In this document: positions 1-9,351 of the stretch, piece after piece
Layout: every line of letters begins with the position of its first letter
Numbering within the stretch: the first letter of the stretch is position 1
DNA from: Bacteroidota bacterium
GTDB taxonomy: Bacteria > Bacteroidota > Ignavibacteria > Ignavibacteriales > Melioribacteraceae
Length of the DNA stretch: 64,000 nucleotides
Reading direction: 5' to 3'
Assembly (NCBI GenBank): GCA_018818065.1
Contig: JAHISV010000008.1
Coordinates: forward strand, 186,001 to 250,000
Notes under the pieces: model-generated
The model's input: the letters and a program-made list of their open reading frames with translations, nothing else
The model's database searches: none
Told to the model about the DNA's origin: nothing
Program-made: the position numbers and the translations under genes

Positions 1-12
1 TCATTAAAGAAA

Positions 13-702
13 TTATTGTTGAACAGGTGCAGGCTTATAATTTCTTTTTACTTTAGCGTAATGCTCTTTTTCGTCATCAGTTAGATTAGGAACTTTGAAA
101 ATTTGAGCAGGATAAATTAAATCAGGATTCTTAATTTGATCTCTGTTTGCCTGATAAATTTTTGGCCATGCAAAACCGTTTCCGTAATGAGCATCTCTTT
201 TAGCAATATACCATAGGCAGTCGCCCTTAACAACAGTGTATATTACTTCTGCAGGTTTTTCTTGCCATGAATCTAATTTTCTTCCAAGCTGGTTGTGAAT
301 TTTATCAAAGAATTCTGGCAAAGCACTGATTTTGCTAGCTTTTAAAGCTTCCCACTCAGCAAGTCTGTCATCCTTAGGAGAAACTTTTCCGTCAACTTGA
401 CTCATTAATTCATTTAATCTGCTTCTGAAGTTATCAACATCTGCTTTAGTAGCACCAACAAGTGCATACATTTCATTGATACAATCATCTTGAGCTTGTA
501 AAGCTGCATTATTTGTTTTTAATGTAGCAATTTCGGTTTTTAGTGTGGCTAATTCTTGTGTTAATTCAACTTTTTTAGTACTTAATCTTTGAATTTCAGC
601 TTGCCATTCTTCTTCTGTCATTTCTTTTCTGTCTTGTGCAGAAATAATAGTACAGAAGAGCAAAACTGAGAATAAAGCTGCAAAAATTTTATAGACGTTC
701 AT
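13..702 (-). CDS. LysM-domain envelope protein with coiled coil
   Basis: A 229-residue exported protein. The N-terminus is a signal peptide (hydrophobic to about residue 22, ending ISAQ). Residues about 25-75 are a Lys/Glu/Leu-rich coiled coil, and residues about 153-207 form a LysM fold starting YTVVKGDCLWYIAKR and ending in a conserved-looking IYPAQIFKVP. LysM domains bind peptidoglycan or related glycans, so a periplasmic wall-associated role is likely. It sits 28 bases downstream of a small coiled-coil lipoprotein gene on the same strand, so the two probably form an envelope-stabilising pair. The specific function is not known; the domain call is secure. Confidence 0.85.
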   Translation of the reverse strand: MNVYKIFAALFSVLLFCTIISAQDRKEMTEEEWQAEIQRLSTKKVELTQELATLKTEIATLKTNNAALQAQDDCINEMYALVGATKADVDNFRSRLNELMSQVDGKVSPKDDRLAEWEALKASKISALPEFFDKIHNQLGRKLDSWQEKPAEVIYTVVKGDCLWYIAKRDAHYGNGFAWPKIYQANRDQIKNPDLIYPAQIFKVPNLTDDEKEHYAKVKRNYKPAPVQQ

Positions 703-730
703 TTATTGCCTCCGTTAATTTTTAAACCTG

Positions 731-997
731 TTATTGACCCATAGTTTCTAAATTCTTTTCAGTTTCTGCTTTGTCCTTAGCACACTGATTTAATTTTGCA
801 GTTTTTTCGGCAATTTCTCTCTCTAAACTTGCCTTCTCAGCTTTCATGTCATTAACTTCTTTTTCGAGTGATTTTACTTCAACTCTTAAAGCTTCTAACT
901 CGGCCATTTGTTCTTCACTAACACCACCGCAACCTACTAAAACAAATACCATTGCTATGGCCATTGAAGAGATGAGGAGCTTCTTAAAATTTGTCAT
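731..997 (-). CDS. Small coiled-coil lipoprotein
   Basis: An 88-residue protein with a lipoprotein signal: charged start (MTNFKK), hydrophobic stretch and a lipobox LVGC at about residue 20-23. The remainder is an almost uninterrupted heptad-like helix of Leu, Glu and Lys. This is the architecture of Lpp-like or LPP20-like outer-membrane lipoproteins, but sequence identity to a named family is not claimed. It precedes the LysM gene in the same direction. A good GGAGGA ribosome site lies just before the ATG. Confidence 0.8.
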   Translation of the reverse strand: MTNFKKLLISSMAIAMVFVLVGCGGVSEEQMAELEALRVEVKSLEKEVNDMKAEKASLEREIAEKTAKLNQCAKDKAETEKNLETMGQ

Positions 998-1098
998 TTG
1001 TTTCCTCCTGATTTAAAAAATGATTTGTCAATATGAATCTGTTACATAGTACTAATTTATTAAATAATAACCTCTGTGTCACTAAAAATCAACATTAT

Positions 1099-1785
1099 TT
1101 ATAATATTTTTCTATCAACAAAACTTGTATAGGAATCGGCTGCAATTATAATATGATCAAAAACCTGGATGTCAATGATCTTTCCCGCTTCAACCAATTG
1201 CTTGGTAATCTTAATGTCTTCATTACTTGGTTCAGGATTACCACTTGGATGATTATGTAATAAAATAATATTGGCTGAATTATTCTCTATAGCAACCTTA
1301 AAAACCTCCCGGGGGTGCACAACACTTGTATTTAAATTACCTACAGAAATTGTTTCATGCTTGATTATTTTGTTTGACGAGCTCAAACATACTACAATAA
1401 ATTTTTCCTTTATCTCATCTCTTAGTAATGGAATAAAATACTGAGCCACCTCTCCCGGAGAAGTAATTTTAGTATCCAAAATAGAGCGTTTTTGACTACC
1501 GATTCTTCTCGAAAGTTCCAGAGCAGCAATCAAAGTAGCGGCTTTATCTTTGCCAATTCCCGGTATTTTTACTAAAGAATCCAGACTTTGTGTAGCTATG
1601 TTTGAAAGATTCCCAAACTGTACCATAAGGTCCTGAGCCAGACAGATTACGGATTTACCTTTTTGGCCGGTTCTTAATAAAATTGCTATTAGTTCAGTAT
1701 CACTCAGACTATTAACGCCTCTCATAACAAGTTTTTCTCTTGGGCGATCTTGTAATGGTAAGTCTTTTACCTTTAACATTGTCAT
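1099..1785 (-). CDS. radC: RadC family JAB/MPN metalloprotein
   Basis: A 228-residue protein of normal RadC length. Residues about 1-75 carry the helical UPF0758 N-terminal region, including the helix-hairpin-helix-like 'LVKIPGIGKDKAATLIAA'. Residues about 105-228 form the JAB1/MPN domain, with the zinc motif HNHPSGNPEPSNED (His-x-His and downstream Asp). RadC was named for DNA repair, but its biochemical role is unsettled. Two in-frame ATGs (1785 and 1779) are possible starts. It lies 69 bases after a TPR gene on the same strand. Confidence 0.93.
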   Translation of the reverse strand: MTMLKVKDLPLQDRPREKLVMRGVNSLSDTELIAILLRTGQKGKSVICLAQDLMVQFGNLSNIATQSLDSLVKIPGIGKDKAATLIAALELSRRIGSQKRSILDTKITSPGEVAQYFIPLLRDEIKEKFIVVCLSSSNKIIKHETISVGNLNTSVVHPREVFKVAIENNSANIILLHNHPSGNPEPSNEDIKITKQLVEAGKIIDIQVFDHIIIAADSYTSFVDRKIL

Positions 1786-1854
1786 TTATCATTACTATAA
1801 GAAAAACGGTGGAACAGAGTTATAATATAGAAAAATATATTGAAATTGAAAAAA

Positions 1855-2724
1855 TTATTTAGGTTGGTTCTTTTCGAGGCCTTTATTTGCCAGTTGGTTA
1901 GTCGGGTCAATTTTCAATGCTTTACCAAAACATCGTTCGGCTTCCTTATGGTTTTCATTATTAAGAAAAGTCATGCCCAATAAGGCCAAAACTTCAGATG
2001 AGGGTTCAGTAGCAACTACATATTCTTTTAAATACTCTTCAGCTTTTTTGAACTCTCCAAGTTGATAGTGAATTCTGCCAGCCAATTCTAGCAAAGAAAC
2101 GTCTTCTTTATTTAGTGTAAGAGCACGTTTAACAGCATCAAGGGCATGAAAATACATTTCCTTTTTGTAATAAATCATTGCTTGTGTAGAATGAGTTTCG
2201 TAATTCTGCGACAAAAAACTTTCTGATTTTTTTGCGTACTCCAAGGCGATATCATATTCTGATGTTTTCAAGTTAATTTTAGAAAGATAAAGATATGACT
2301 CCGGGATTAAATCAGATTTTGGATTACATTTAATGAAGGACTCAAAATTAATTTGTCCTATTCTGTTCTCTCCAAGGTGGAAATTTGATAAACCAAGCAG
2401 GAAAAACACATCGCTGTCATCCTCTGTTGAAACTCCCGAAAGAACATCCAAAGCCCTTGCATAATTGGACTGTCTTATGAGAAAATGACCGTAAAATTTC
2501 CTTACCTCTTCATCTTCACTATTACCTGCCAGATATTTATCAAGAATCTCATAAGCTTTGCCAATCATTTTGAGTTTTTCGTAAACCAAAGCAATACGTA
2601 TGGATGCGACTCGATATGATTCTTCCTTTTCCAGAAGTTGCACATAAATCTGAAGAGCATGCAGCTGCTTACCCTCATTTTCAAATTGTTGCGCCTGTTT
2701 TAGTTTGTATTCATACTCTTTCAT
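1855..2724 (-). CDS. TPR repeat protein
   Basis: A 289-residue protein without signal peptide or membrane segment, composed of about seven tetratricopeptide helices (for example ALDAVKRALTLNKEDVSLLELAGRIHYQLG and the last unit EAERCFGKALKIDPTNQLA). It is probably a cytoplasmic protein-interaction scaffold. It starts 9 bases after the guaA stop codon, so the two are almost certainly co-transcribed. No catalytic domain is visible and the partner is unknown. Confidence 0.85.
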   Translation of the reverse strand: MKEYEYKLKQAQQFENEGKQLHALQIYVQLLEKEESYRVASIRIALVYEKLKMIGKAYEILDKYLAGNSEDEEVRKFYGHFLIRQSNYARALDVLSGVSTEDDSDVFFLLGLSNFHLGENRIGQINFESFIKCNPKSDLIPESYLYLSKINLKTSEYDIALEYAKKSESFLSQNYETHSTQAMIYYKKEMYFHALDAVKRALTLNKEDVSLLELAGRIHYQLGEFKKAEEYLKEYVVATEPSSEVLALLGMTFLNNENHKEAERCFGKALKIDPTNQLANKGLEKNQPK

Positions 2725-2733
2725 TTACAGATA

Positions 2734-4275
2734 CTATTCCCATTCGATAGTTGATGGAGGTTTAGAACTAATATCATAAACAACACGATTAACTCCACGT
2801 ACTGATCTAATAATTTTATTTGATATTTTCTCAAGAATATCCAAATCAAATCTGTACCAGTCAGCAGTCATACCGTCGGTAGAAGTAACTGCTCTAAGAG
2901 CTATTACATTTTCGTAGGTTCTAAAATCTCCCATAACACCTACAGTCTGGACGGGTAAAAGTACCGCGAAAGCCTGCCATATTTCATTGTAAATTCCATT
3001 AGAGTGCAGCTCATTTATATAAATATCATCCGCTTCCTGAAGAACTTTAATCTTATCTTCAGTAATATCACTTAATATTCTAACAGCTAATCCGGGTCCG
3101 GGAAAAGGATGTCTTTCAATAAATTCCTCAGGCAAACCGAGCTCTCTGCCTATAGCTCTAACCTCGTCCTTAAATAGCTCCCTGAATGGCTCAATAAGTT
3201 TTAGATTCATTTTCTCGGGCAACCCGCCAACATTATGATGAGTCTTTATAGTTACTGAGGCTCCTTTTACAGAAACTGACTCTATTACGTCCGGATATAA
3301 AGTCCCTTGCACGAGAAAATCAGCATTGGGTATTTTTACCGATTCGTTATCGAATACTTCAATAAAAGTATTGCCAATTATTTTTCTTTTTTTCTCGGGA
3401 TCTGAAACGCCGGCAAGTTTTGAAAGAAAAGATTTGGACGCATCAATGTGAGTAAGCTTAAGGCTATAACTTTCTTCGAACATTTTCATAATGAGTGCGC
3501 TTTCATTTTTCCGCATCAAGCCATGATCCACGTGTATGCAATGCAGCTGATCTCCAATTGCCCTATGGATTAATATAGCGGCAACAGAGGAATCAACACC
3601 TCCCGAAAGGGCACAAATAACATTTTTATCCCCAATCAAATTTTTGATTTCTTTTATCTTCTCCTCAATAAAACTGGCAGGTGTCCAGTCACCCTTACAT
3701 TCACAAATATTAAAAAGGAAATTCTTTATAATTTTACTACCTTCGACAGTGTGAGTAACCTCGGGGTGGAATTGCACTCCATAAACTTTCTTTTCGACAT
3801 TTGAAATTGCACAGATTGGAGAATTCTCCGAAGAGCCGTCTATTTCAAACCCATCAGGCACCTCCTGAATCAAATCACCATGGCTCATCCAAACAGTAGA
3901 TTTTTCATCAACCCCGGCCAACAAGTTACTATCTTTGTTAATGTTAAAGGTAGCTTTGCCATACTCGCGATCATCGGCAGACTCAATTTTTCCCTTAAAT
4001 GTAGAAGTTATATAACATAACCCATAGCAAATACCTAATATAGGAACGCCTAAGTCAAATATAGCTTCATCAGCCTTGGGAGCACCTTCATCGTAGATAC
4101 TCATGGGTCCACCGGAAAGGATAATGCCGGTTGGATTCATCAGCTTAATTGCATCAATACCATATGAATGGGGATGTATTTCGGAGTATACACTGCTTTC
4201 TCTTACTCTTCTTGCAATTAACTGTGTATACTGCGAGCCAAAATCAAGTATAAGAATCTTTTCATGTTGTGTCAT
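2734..4275 (-). CDS. guaA: GMP synthase (glutamine-hydrolysing)
   Basis: Converts XMP, ATP and glutamine to GMP in purine synthesis. Domains in order: class I glutamine amidotransferase (nucleophile Cys83 in GICYG, His in GVQFHPEV), PP-loop ATP pyrophosphatase (ALSGGVDSSVAA), and the GMPS dimerisation domain ending PPSTIEWE. An upstream GTG at 4293 is also in frame, but the ATG at 4275 matches the family start (MTQHEKILILDFGSQYTQL) and has GGGTGG just before it. Length is 513 residues, normal for the family. One oddity is that the usual Gln after the nucleophile elbow (GxCYGxQ) is Cys87 here. Confidence 0.97.
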   Translation of the reverse strand: MTQHEKILILDFGSQYTQLIARRVRESSVYSEIHPHSYGIDAIKLMNPTGIILSGGPMSIYDEGAPKADEAIFDLGVPILGICYGLCYITSTFKGKIESADDREYGKATFNINKDSNLLAGVDEKSTVWMSHGDLIQEVPDGFEIDGSSENSPICAISNVEKKVYGVQFHPEVTHTVEGSKIIKNFLFNICECKGDWTPASFIEEKIKEIKNLIGDKNVICALSGGVDSSVAAILIHRAIGDQLHCIHVDHGLMRKNESALIMKMFEESYSLKLTHIDASKSFLSKLAGVSDPEKKRKIIGNTFIEVFDNESVKIPNADFLVQGTLYPDVIESVSVKGASVTIKTHHNVGGLPEKMNLKLIEPFRELFKDEVRAIGRELGLPEEFIERHPFPGPGLAVRILSDITEDKIKVLQEADDIYINELHSNGIYNEIWQAFAVLLPVQTVGVMGDFRTYENVIALRAVTSTDGMTADWYRFDLDILEKISNKIIRSVRGVNRVVYDISSKPPSTIEWE

Positions 4276-4305
4276 GTAACCACCCGTTATCACCTTTTTA
4301 AATAG

Positions 4306-4333
4306 ACAAAATCCGTTAAGAAACGGATTTTGT
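4306..4333 (-). terminator. Hairpin between gcvH and guaA
   Basis: A perfect 12-base-pair inverted repeat (ACAAAATCCGTT, 4-base loop, AACGGATTTTGT) lies between gcvH and guaA. In the leftward direction of transcription the stem ends in a T-rich arm followed by TATTTA. It probably terminates the accC/gcvH transcript, which would mean guaA has its own promoter or relies on read-through. Confidence 0.6.
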
Positions 4334-4374
4334 TTGCATCATTTTTTAAATTTCAAAAAGTTAATCCAATTAAA

Positions 4375-4755
4375 TTAACCACCGATTTGAGCTTTGTACG
4401 CTGCGGCATCCAAAAGATCAGCTAAAGCACTTTCATCTTCAAGCTCAATTTTAATAAACCATCCTTCACCATAAGGATCACTATTAACTAATTGTGGTTC
4501 ATCTTCCAATTTTGGATTCACTTCAACAACTTTTGCCGAAAGAGGAGCAAACATGTCACTAACAGTTTTTACTGCTTCAATTGTACCAAATGATTCGCCT
4601 TTTGTAATTTGCTCTAATTCAGGGTCCAAATCAATAAAAACAACATCACCCAATTCACCCTGCGCGTAATCAGTAACACCAATAAGGGCAGTTTTTCCCT
4701 CAACTTTAACCCACTCATGATCAGTTGTATACTTTAAATTTTCTGGAACGTTCAT
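4375..4755 (-). CDS. gcvH: Glycine cleavage system H protein
   Basis: A 126-residue lipoyl carrier that shuttles the aminomethyl group between the P and T proteins of glycine cleavage. The lipoylation site is Lys63 in GTIEAVKTVSD, and the N-terminus (YTTDHEWVKVEG) is typical. It follows accC by 15 bases on the same strand. No gcvP or gcvT is in the window, so here it travels with the acetyl-CoA carboxylase genes; H protein can also act as an entry point for lipoate. Confidence 0.95.
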   Translation of the reverse strand: MNVPENLKYTTDHEWVKVEGKTALIGVTDYAQGELGDVVFIDLDPELEQITKGESFGTIEAVKTVSDMFAPLSAKVVEVNPKLEDEPQLVNSDPYGEGWFIKIELEDESALADLLDAAAYKAQIGG

Positions 4756-4770
4756 TATAACCTCAAGCTA

Positions 4771-6111
4771 TTATTTATATTGTTTATCTATAAATGAAGT
4801 GTCAAAAACACCTTCGATAAAAATTTCATTTTCAAGAACTTTCTGATGGAATGGAATTGTTGTTTTAACTCCTTCAATCGTAAATTCCTCAAACGCTCTT
4901 TTCGCTCTTTGTATGGCATGCTTCCTGTCTCGTCCCCAAACTATCAATTTTGCAATCATTGAATCGTAATAAGGAGGAATTACATACTCATTATAAACAT
5001 GTGAATCTATTCTAACTCCAAAACCACCCGGGAAATGCAGATATTCAATTGTACCGGGAGATGGTCTGAAATTATTCTCAGGATCCTCGGCGTTAATCCT
5101 AAATTCAAAACAATGACCAACAGGTCTATATCCATCCAGTTCAATTTTTTCTCCGGCAGCTACAAGAATTTGCTGTTCAATGAGGTCAATATTATTTATC
5201 ATTTCGGTGACAGTGTGTTCAACCTGAATTCTTGTATTCATTTCTATGAAATAAAAATTCTTGTCTTTATCAACAAGAAATTCAACCGTACCGGCACCTT
5301 CATAATTTACCGACTTTGCCCCAAGGATTGCCGCGGCGCCCATTGCCTGCCTTACTTCTTCAGTAATAGCTGAGGAGGGCGACTCTTCAATAAGTTTTTG
5401 ATGTCTGCGTTGAATAGTACAGTCACGTTCACCATAATGGATAATATTACCATGTTGATCTCCCATTATCTGGATTTCAACATGACGCGGATTCTCAATA
5501 AATTTTTCTATGTACATATCTGGACAGCCGAATGCAGAAGCTGCCTCGTTGCTTGCTGCCAAAAAGGCGTTTTCAATTTCAGACTCTTTATGGACAATTC
5601 TCATTCCTTTACCACCGCCGCCGGCAGAAGCTTTTAACATAACCGGGTAGCCAATTTCACCAGCGACTTTTCTGGCCAATTCTGTATTTGCAACCACACC
5701 TTCACTTCCGGGAACAACAGGCACTCCAACCTTTTTCATGGTTTCTTTAGCGAATGCTTTGTCACCCATATTTCGGATCATTTCCGAATCAGGTCCTATA
5801 AACTTAATACCAGCGGAAGAACAGATTTCAGAAAATTCAGCATTCTCAGCAAGAAAGCCGTAACCGGGATGGATAGCATCAGCTCCTGTAATTTGGGCAG
5901 CAGAAAGAATACTGGGAATTTTTAGGTAGCTATCTTTACTATTGCTTGGTCCAATACATACGGCTTCATCAGCAAAAACAACATGAAGTGAATCCTGATC
6001 AGCCTCAGAATATACAGCAACGGTTGCAATTCCCATTTCTTTGCATGTGCGTATTATTCTTAAGGCAATTTCACCGCGATTAGCAATAAGGATTTTTTTA
6101 AACAAGAACAT
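4771..6111 (-). CDS. accC: Biotin carboxylase subunit of acetyl-CoA carboxylase
   Basis: Carboxylates biotin on BCCP using ATP and bicarbonate, the first step of fatty acid synthesis. The 446-residue chain has the three ATP-grasp-type parts: N-terminal [19 protein letters not shown], the glycine-rich loop [10 protein letters not shown], and the catalytic [14 protein letters not shown] segment. Length equals that of E. coli AccC (about 449), so this is the free subunit and not a fusion. It follows accB by 16 bases. Confidence 0.97.
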   Translation of the reverse strand: MFLFKKILIANRGEIALRIIRTCKEMGIATVAVYSEADQDSLHVVFADEAVCIGPSNSKDSYLKIPSILSAAQITGADAIHPGYGFLAENAEFSEICSSAGIKFIGPDSEMIRNMGDKAFAKETMKKVGVPVVPGSEGVVANTELARKVAGEIGYPVMLKASAGGGGKGMRIVHKESEIENAFLAASNEAASAFGCPDMYIEKFIENPRHVEIQIMGDQHGNIIHYGERDCTIQRRHQKLIEESPSSAITEEVRQAMGAAAILGAKSVNYEGAGTVEFLVDKDKNFYFIEMNTRIQVEHTVTEMINNIDLIEQQILVAAGEKIELDGYRPVGHCFEFRINAEDPENNFRPSPGTIEYLHFPGGFGVRIDSHVYNEYVIPPYYDSMIAKLIVWGRDRKHAIQRAKRAFEEFTIEGVKTTIPFHQKVLENEIFIEGVFDTSFIDKQYK

Positions 6112-6127
6112 CCCCTAATGTTAAGTT

Positions 6128-6604
6128 TTAATCTTTTTCAACGAGAAATAATGGTTGGTTGTATTCAACAGGTGTAGCATCATCAACCAAGATTTTCACA
6201 ATCTTGCCGCTAACATCAGACTCAATTTCATTCATCAATTTCATTGCTTCTACTATACAAAGCACAGCACCCTGAGAAATTTTATCGCCAACTTTAATAA
6301 AAGGATCAGCCTCGGGTGAGGGAGCTCTGTAAAAAGTACCGACGATAGGAGATTTAATTTCATAATGGTTAGGATTAACCGACTCGGAACTCACGATTTT
6401 ATCCTGAGTAATATTCACTTCTTTTGAAGCTGAACCAGCCTGATGAACCTCGGAATGATGTAAAAACGGATGAGAATATTGAGGCGTAACACCAGGAGAG
6501 TTTTTTACTATCCTTATTTTTGTATCGCCTTCTTCAACCGAAAATTCTGAAATTTCACTTCTTTCAACAAGCCTGATAAGTCTTTTATAAAATGCTAAAT
6601 CCAT
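6128..6604 (-). CDS. accB: Biotin carboxyl carrier protein
   Basis: A 158-residue BCCP. The N-terminal helix region precedes a Ser/Pro/His-rich linker (about residues 35-80) and a C-terminal biotinyl domain with the acceptor Lys122 in [10 protein letters not shown]. It carries the carboxyl group between AccC and the carboxyltransferase. It lies between efp and accC with 11 and 16 base gaps, an arrangement (efp-accB-accC) common in bacteria. Confidence 0.96.
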   Translation of the reverse strand: MDLAFYKRLIRLVERSEISEFSVEEGDTKIRIVKNSPGVTPQYSHPFLHHSEVHQAGSASKEVNITQDKIVSSESVNPNHYEIKSPIVGTFYRAPSPEADPFIKVGDKISQGAVLCIVEAMKLMNEIESDVSGKIVKILVDDATPVEYNQPLFLVEKD

Positions 6605-6615
6605 ATTCGTCTCTC

Positions 6616-7182
6616 TTAGTTTTTAACTCTTTCAACGTAAGCACCGATGCGAGTATCAATTTTTATCTTTTCTCCCTCATTAACGAAGAGAGGAACTTGA
6701 ATAATTGCACCTGTTTCCATGGTAGCCGGCTTCATAACATTGTTCGCTGTGTCGCCCTTAAACCCGGGTTCCGTTTCTTTCACTTCAAGATATACAAAAA
6801 TCGGTATATCAGCACTAATAATTTGGTCAACGTCATCAACTAATAATTCAATCTCATCGCCTTCTTTAATAAGCTTGGCGCGATCGCCAAAAAGATCTTC
6901 TGAAACTGTAAGCTGTTCAAAGGTATCATTATCCATAAGAACAATACCTGCTGATTCTTTAAACAAGTACTGATATTTCCTTCTTTCGACTCTTACTACT
7001 TCAACTGACTCACCGGATCTAAAAGTATTATCCAAAACTTTACCGGTACGTAAATTTTTCAGCATTGTTCTAACAAAGGCACCGCCTTTGCCAGGTTTAA
7101 CATGCTGGAATTCGGTCATCGTATATAAGTCGTTCTTAAATTTAATAATTAGACCATTTCTAAAATCAGATGTATCTGCCAT
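6616..7182 (-). CDS. efp: Translation elongation factor P
   Basis: A 188-residue three-domain protein that relieves ribosome stalling at consecutive prolines. The tip loop of domain I reads [11 protein letters not shown] with Lys32 in the position that is modified in many bacteria. The C-terminal signature is present ([14 protein letters not shown]). No epmA/epmB or other modification gene is nearby, so the modification state cannot be read from this window. Confidence 0.97.
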   Translation of the reverse strand: MADTSDFRNGLIIKFKNDLYTMTEFQHVKPGKGGAFVRTMLKNLRTGKVLDNTFRSGESVEVVRVERRKYQYLFKESAGIVLMDNDTFEQLTVSEDLFGDRAKLIKEGDEIELLVDDVDQIISADIPIFVYLEVKETEPGFKGDTANNVMKPATMETGAIIQVPLFVNEGEKIKIDTRIGAYVERVKN

Positions 7183-7212
7183 TTTACTCTCTTAGCTTTT
7201 ATAAAATACTTA

Positions 7213-7911
7213 TTAGTTTGAAGATGCGGTTAAATATTTCTTTGCTGTGCCTGCAGCAAGAGAATTAGCATATTCTTCCTGAATTGATTCAAATAACTCT
7301 TTTGCCTCTTCAAATTTGTTCACTTTGTTTAAATTTAGTCCGGCTTTCAACAAATAATCAGCGTTCATTGGATTTTCAGTTGTAATATTAGCTGCATCCA
7401 TGTAAAGGTCAGCCGCGTCTTCAAATTCGCCCACAGCTTCTTTACAGGCTGCCAGCCCGGCTAAAGCACTACCCTTAAAAAGAGGGTTTTTACCAGAATA
7501 ACTACCAAAATATTCTTTTGCAACTTCAATATCACCAAGGTAATAGTGAGCATTTGCCAACATAATTTTAGCATTCTGACCCTGCTCCGAACTACCGTAT
7601 TCTTCAACAATACTTTTTAGTCCAACCAAATTAGTTCCTGGTCTGCCATCAATTGCTTCCTGATACGAACCGCTGTTATAGACATCCATTATTCTGGACA
7701 ATTGAGTTGTTGCAGCAAGATTATCTTGTTCAACTTTGTTTGTGTAAATAACTGCAATTACAAAAATTACAACAACAGCGGCTACTCCAATAAGAAGTTT
7801 TTTCTGATGTTCTTCAATAAACTGTTGTACCTGAAAAAATGAGGTTACTAGTTTATCTTCTTTAATGTCTTTCTTAGATAGTTTTTTCTTTTTAGCTAAC
7901 ACTGGATTCAC
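7213..7911 (-). CDS. Membrane-anchored TPR protein (YfgM/Tol-Pal-like)
   Basis: A 232-residue protein with a Lys-rich cytoplasmic N-terminus (about 35 residues), one membrane helix at about 40-60 (LLIGVAAVVVIFVIAVIYT) and a C-terminal domain of TPR units. This single-span plus TPR layout is that of the YfgM/ancillary SecYEG-translocon family, which helps periplasmic chaperone hand-over. That identification is by architecture, not close identity. It lies between the PHP gene and efp in the same direction. Confidence 0.75.
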   Translation of the reverse strand: MNPVLAKKKKLSKKDIKEDKLVTSFFQVQQFIEEHQKKLLIGVAAVVVIFVIAVIYTNKVEQDNLAATTQLSRIMDVYNSGSYQEAIDGRPGTNLVGLKSIVEEYGSSEQGQNAKIMLANAHYYLGDIEVAKEYFGSYSGKNPLFKGSALAGLAACKEAVGEFEDAADLYMDAANITTENPMNADYLLKAGLNLNKVNKFEEAKELFESIQEEYANSLAAGTAKKYLTASSN

Positions 7912-7952
7912 CTACTAATTTTCATTTTTGAGATCGAGTAAATTACTAAATT

Positions 7953-8990
7953 TTAACTTCCAATTCTAATGTGATTTGAAAAAATCCAGGCCTTGTTATC
8001 ATTAAATACCTCAACCCTATAAACTCCATTTTCACTTACAAAAAACTCAGCAGAATTATTATCAACCGAATCTATGCATTTTCCATTATGAATTAAGCGA
8101 ATTTCTCCGCTAATATTTGGTAATAATACTCTTAATTTAATATCACCTCCAGATGGAACATTACTCCCCATCTGATAATTTATTCCATTGCATTCAGCAA
8201 AAAACCTGAACCCCCCAGCATCGCCATTATTAGAATTCGATATAAAACAGCGTCCCTGCTCAAGAGCATCATAAACAATTTTTTTGCTGTTGCCAAAATC
8301 TTGCTTAGTCAATTCCTCATCAGTAATAATATGAGTTCTAATTGAACGAAAAAGAACCTTGTAAGGAAAAACCTCAACTTCAAAAAATCCGAGCAGATTA
8401 ATTTTATGCGCATGAGCATCAATGCCGCCAATACCCACTACTCTTCTTTTTTGGGCAAGAGCATCCCACCTGTCTAAAGTTACCTTAGCCGGAGAGACTA
8501 TTGATTTTAGTGGATGAACAAAATAATTATATTTGTTTTCCTCCGTTAAACCTTCCATCCATTCCGACATATGGTTCCAGATTTCAATTCCGGTAAATTC
8601 TTCACAATCCCACTCAACCCACGGATATGGCGGGTGTTCTTTCATTGAGGATCGTTTTTCATCCGGATGTGCAATAAAACCTATCCCACCAGATTTTTTA
8701 ACCTTATGAACATACTCCTTTGCTGGAATTCGAGTAGAAAATGTTTCTTCTATGTTAAATGCAAGATAATGGTTCTTATTTTCCTTGTCATTTATCTCAC
8801 AACCAACCAACAAAAGTGTATTATCGTACCACTTTTCAAAACCTTCGTGATAAGCTCTTAGTGTATTATGATCCGTCAATAAAATAAAATCCAGTTCCGC
8901 ATCATTGGCGTGACTGGCTATTTCTTCAATTGTTCCCGAACCATCGGAAAACGAAGAATGAATATGTATTGCACCGACATACTCAAACAT
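7953..8990 (-). CDS. PHP-domain metal-dependent phosphoesterase
   Basis: A 345-residue protein of the CehA/McbA-like PHP group. Metal ligands are visible in order: HIHSSFSDGSG at the start, LTDHN at about residue 40, an internal GFIAHPDE, and GIGGIDAHAHK at about residue 195. The last ~100 residues form a separate beta-rich domain. These proteins hydrolyse phosphoester bonds using a trinuclear metal site; the substrate is unknown. No signal peptide is present. Confidence 0.82.
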   Translation of the reverse strand: MFEYVGAIHIHSSFSDGSGTIEEIASHANDAELDFILLTDHNTLRAYHEGFEKWYDNTLLLVGCEINDKENKNHYLAFNIEETFSTRIPAKEYVHKVKKSGGIGFIAHPDEKRSSMKEHPPYPWVEWDCEEFTGIEIWNHMSEWMEGLTEENKYNYFVHPLKSIVSPAKVTLDRWDALAQKRRVVGIGGIDAHAHKINLLGFFEVEVFPYKVLFRSIRTHIITDEELTKQDFGNSKKIVYDALEQGRCFISNSNNGDAGGFRFFAECNGINYQMGSNVPSGGDIKLRVLLPNISGEIRLIHNGKCIDSVDNNSAEFFVSENGVYRVEVFNDNKAWIFSNHIRIGS

Positions 8991-9033
8991 ACACTTAAAC
9001 TCTTTCTTGAAAAGATGAGGTTAGATTCCTCGA

Positions 9034-9333
9034 TTATTCAACTTCAAATTGCGTTGTATAATGGGTAGATTGTTCAACAATAAGATCAGAAAGTTTTGTC
9101 ATTAAAATGTCTATTCTCTCATCCTGATTATCATCAAAATCTTCATATGCCTGCATCGAATCGAATAAATATAATTCAGAGAAGCTATTTTTTTTATTTT
9201 TCAGCTCGTAAACTGAATAGCTTTCTAAACCTTCAGCAACAACTAAAGTTTTTAGTTCTCTGATAACTGATAAGTAGTCGTCTCTTTTCTCAGGTATAAC
9301 GTTATACGCAATGGAGAAGATAACTTTTCCCAT
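9034..9333 (-). CDS. Antibiotic biosynthesis monooxygenase (ABM)-fold protein
   Basis: A 99-residue ferredoxin-like alpha/beta protein of ABM/dimeric barrel type (begins VIFSIAYNVIPEKRDDYLSVIRELK; later SELYLFDSMQAYEDFDD). Members are small dimeric oxygenases or ligand-binding proteins; the catalytic role cannot be told. It lies 18 bases after dapF and before the PHP gene in the same direction. Confidence 0.7.
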   Translation of the reverse strand: MGKVIFSIAYNVIPEKRDDYLSVIRELKTLVVAEGLESYSVYELKNKKNSFSELYLFDSMQAYEDFDDNQDERIDILMTKLSDLIVEQSTHYTTQFEVE

Positions 9334-9351
9334 TTAATTTCCTCTATTTGA

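Noticed and set aside
4306-4333. A purine or glycine riboswitch between gcvH and guaA
   Set aside because: The gap is under 100 bases and holds only one simple hairpin; no conserved aptamer core is visible.
5035-5637. Two rightward open frames inside accC
   Set aside because: They are antisense to a clearly identified enzyme, have no recognisable domains, and are typical shadow frames.
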